From: Rikenellaceae bacterium
GTDB lineage: Bacteria; Bacteroidota; Bacteroidia; Bacteroidales; UBA932
Direction of reading: 5' to 3'
NCBI GenBank assembly: GCA_900767375.1
Contig: CAAFYX010000044.1
Coordinates: forward strand, 1-14,686
Length of the DNA stretch: 14,686 bases
A model generated the notes under the pieces. The model saw only the letters and a list, made by a program, of their open reading frames with translations. It was not told the origin of the DNA and did no database searches. The position numbers and the translations under genes are program-made. Each line of letters opens with the position of its first letter. Position 1 is the first letter of the stretch. This document shows positions 14,217 through 14,686 of the stretch, piece by piece.

Positions 14217-14268
14217 GGGTCTGACCGACGCGGTGATGATGGCGGGTATGGGAATGTGTGTGGATCAT
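14212..14268 (-). CDS. hisL: his operon leader peptide (18 aa)
   Basis: ATG at 14268-14266 and TAG at 14214-14212 encode MIHTHSHTRHHHRVGQTR. Six of 18 residues are histidine, at positions 3, 5, 7, 10, 11 and 12, including three in a row. The product is not expected to have a function of its own. Ribosome stalling at these codons when charged tRNA-His is scarce would report histidine shortage to the downstream RNA fold. It sits about 17 bases after the predicted transcript start and has no visible Shine-Dalgarno sequence, as is usual in Bacteroidetes. The name follows the enterobacterial leader by role, not by sequence similarity. Confidence 0.88.
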   Translation of the reverse strand: MIHTHSHTRHHHRVGQTR

Positions 14269-14290
14269 CTGTTTACTAACTTAGCCGAAA

Positions 14291-14321
14291 CAAAATTAAT
14301 AAAAATTTTGAATAATCCAAA
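14291..14321 (-). promoter_or_regulatory. his operon promoter (Bacteroidetes type)
   Basis: On the minus strand TTTG (14321-14318) and TAATTTTG (14298-14291) are separated by 19 bases, a full match to the Bacteroidetes housekeeping pattern. Transcription would start near 14285, giving a leader RNA of about 140 bases up to the attenuator U-tract. Confidence 0.7.
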
Positions 14322-14384
14322 ATATTGCGTCTGAATAGTTAACACAAAAAGTTACATTGATGTTTATAAGTTTTTTGAAAAACA

Positions 14385-14416
14385 CTTGTTGGAAAAAAGA
14401 TTTCGGAGTAACTTTG
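14385..14416 (+). promoter_or_regulatory. purC promoter (Bacteroidetes type)
   Basis: CTTG (14385-14388) and TAACTTTG (14409-14416) are separated by 20 bases. The -7 element is a full match; the -33 element keeps the TTG core. The predicted start near 14423 leaves a leader of about 37 bases before the ATG at 14460. It is back to back with the his promoter; about 63 bases of AT-rich DNA separate the two -33 elements. Confidence 0.65.
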
Positions 14417-14459
14417 TGTCCCGTTGTTAGGTTGGTTATAATCTTTAACTTTTCTATAT

Positions 14460-14657
14460 ATGAACAAAGTTTATTCAGGCAAGACCAAGGATGTCTTCGC
14501 TCTCGACAACGGGAACTATCTTCTTAAATTCAAGGATGACTGCACTGGAAAGGACGGCGTGTTCGATCCGGGCGAGAATTCCGTAGGTCTTACAATAGAA
14601 GGTGTCGGAGACGTCAATCTCCGTATGTCCATCTATTTCTTCGAGAAAATCAATGCT
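14460..14657 (+). CDS. purC: SAICAR synthetase (PurC-like), N-terminal 66 codons
   Basis: The ATG at 14460 opens MNKVYSGKTKDVFAL, followed by NYLLKFKDDCTGKDGVFDPG and SVGLTIEGVGDVNLRMSIYFFEKINA. The GKTKDVF nucleotide-binding strand and LLKFKDDxTG are hallmarks of the short-form phosphoribosylaminoimidazole-succinocarboxamide synthase, which joins aspartate to CAIR in purine synthesis. Only about a quarter of the protein is present. The genomic sequence stops exactly after codon 66, where adapter sequence begins, so the gene is cut by the assembly and not by mutation. It is divergent from the his operon, whose HisF step releases AICAR into the same purine pathway. Confidence 0.75.
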
Positions 14658-14686
14658 AGATCGGAAGAGCGTCGTGTAGGGAAAGA
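14658..14686 (+). other. Illumina adapter read-through (not genomic)
   Basis: The final 29 bases begin AGATCGGAAGAGCGTCGTG and continue to GGGAAAGA, matching the common TruSeq universal adapter as read through the end of a short insert. In the purC frame they would add nonsense residues (RSEERRVGK). The segment should be trimmed. Confidence 0.97.

Noticed and set aside
1..14686. CRISPR arrays, insertion sequences, prophage or defence genes
   Set aside because: No regularly spaced repeats, transposase, integrase or recognisable defence domain is visible. Apart from the repeat near the tRNA, the content looks like ordinary core genome.

Overview
This window looks like chromosomal DNA from a member of the Bacteroidales, probably a contig end from a draft or metagenome assembly. 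Four lines of evidence point there: several promoters match the Bacteroidetes pattern TTTG/TTG, 19-20 bases, TAnnTTTG; start codons lack clear Shine-Dalgarno sequences; the left edge carries a fimbrillin-like surface lipoprotein; and HisB is the bifunctional type without a zinc loop. The last 29 bases (14658-14686) are not genomic. They match the start of an Illumina TruSeq adapter read-through, so the final gene is cut by an artefact.

Layout, left to right. (1) 1-1481, minus: a 53-aa small protein gene followed by a 5'-complete lipoprotein gene that runs off the left edge, with a good promoter at 1510-1541 containing a 9-bp inverted repeat. (2) 1482-2111: no protein gene. It holds a plus-strand hairpin-plus-T-tract terminator (1737-1768), a strongly folded inverted-repeat element (1772-1914) and tRNA-Ser(CGA) on the minus strand (1921-2011). 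(3) 2112-3824, plus: a SulP anion transporter with a STAS domain, convergent with (4) 3839-7175, minus: a CPA1 cation/proton antiporter, a two-helix membrane protein, a small exported protein and a TerB/J-domain protein. (5) 7194-14126, minus: the complete histidine operon hisG-D-C-B-H-A-F-IE. (6) 14127-14459: the control region, with the his attenuator and two divergent promoters. (7) 14460-14657, plus: the first 66 codons of a purC-like gene.

The eight his genes encode the whole route from PRPP and ATP to histidine. Every junction from hisG to hisF overlaps by 1 to 26 bases, which suggests translational coupling. The one exception is hisF to hisIE, where an 82-base spacer holds a strong hairpin. 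The TerB/J-domain gene starts 18 bases after hisIE with no visible terminator, so the downstream genes may be read from the his promoter.

The most interesting feature is upstream of hisG. An 18-codon leader peptide (14268-14212) contains six histidines. It is followed by an intrinsic terminator with nine U residues and by an 8-bp antiterminator pairing whose upstream strand overlaps the leader stop codon. This is a complete ribosome-stalling attenuator of the hisL type, built on a Bacteroidetes promoter. purC, which draws on the linked purine/AICAR branch of metabolism, is transcribed divergently from it.
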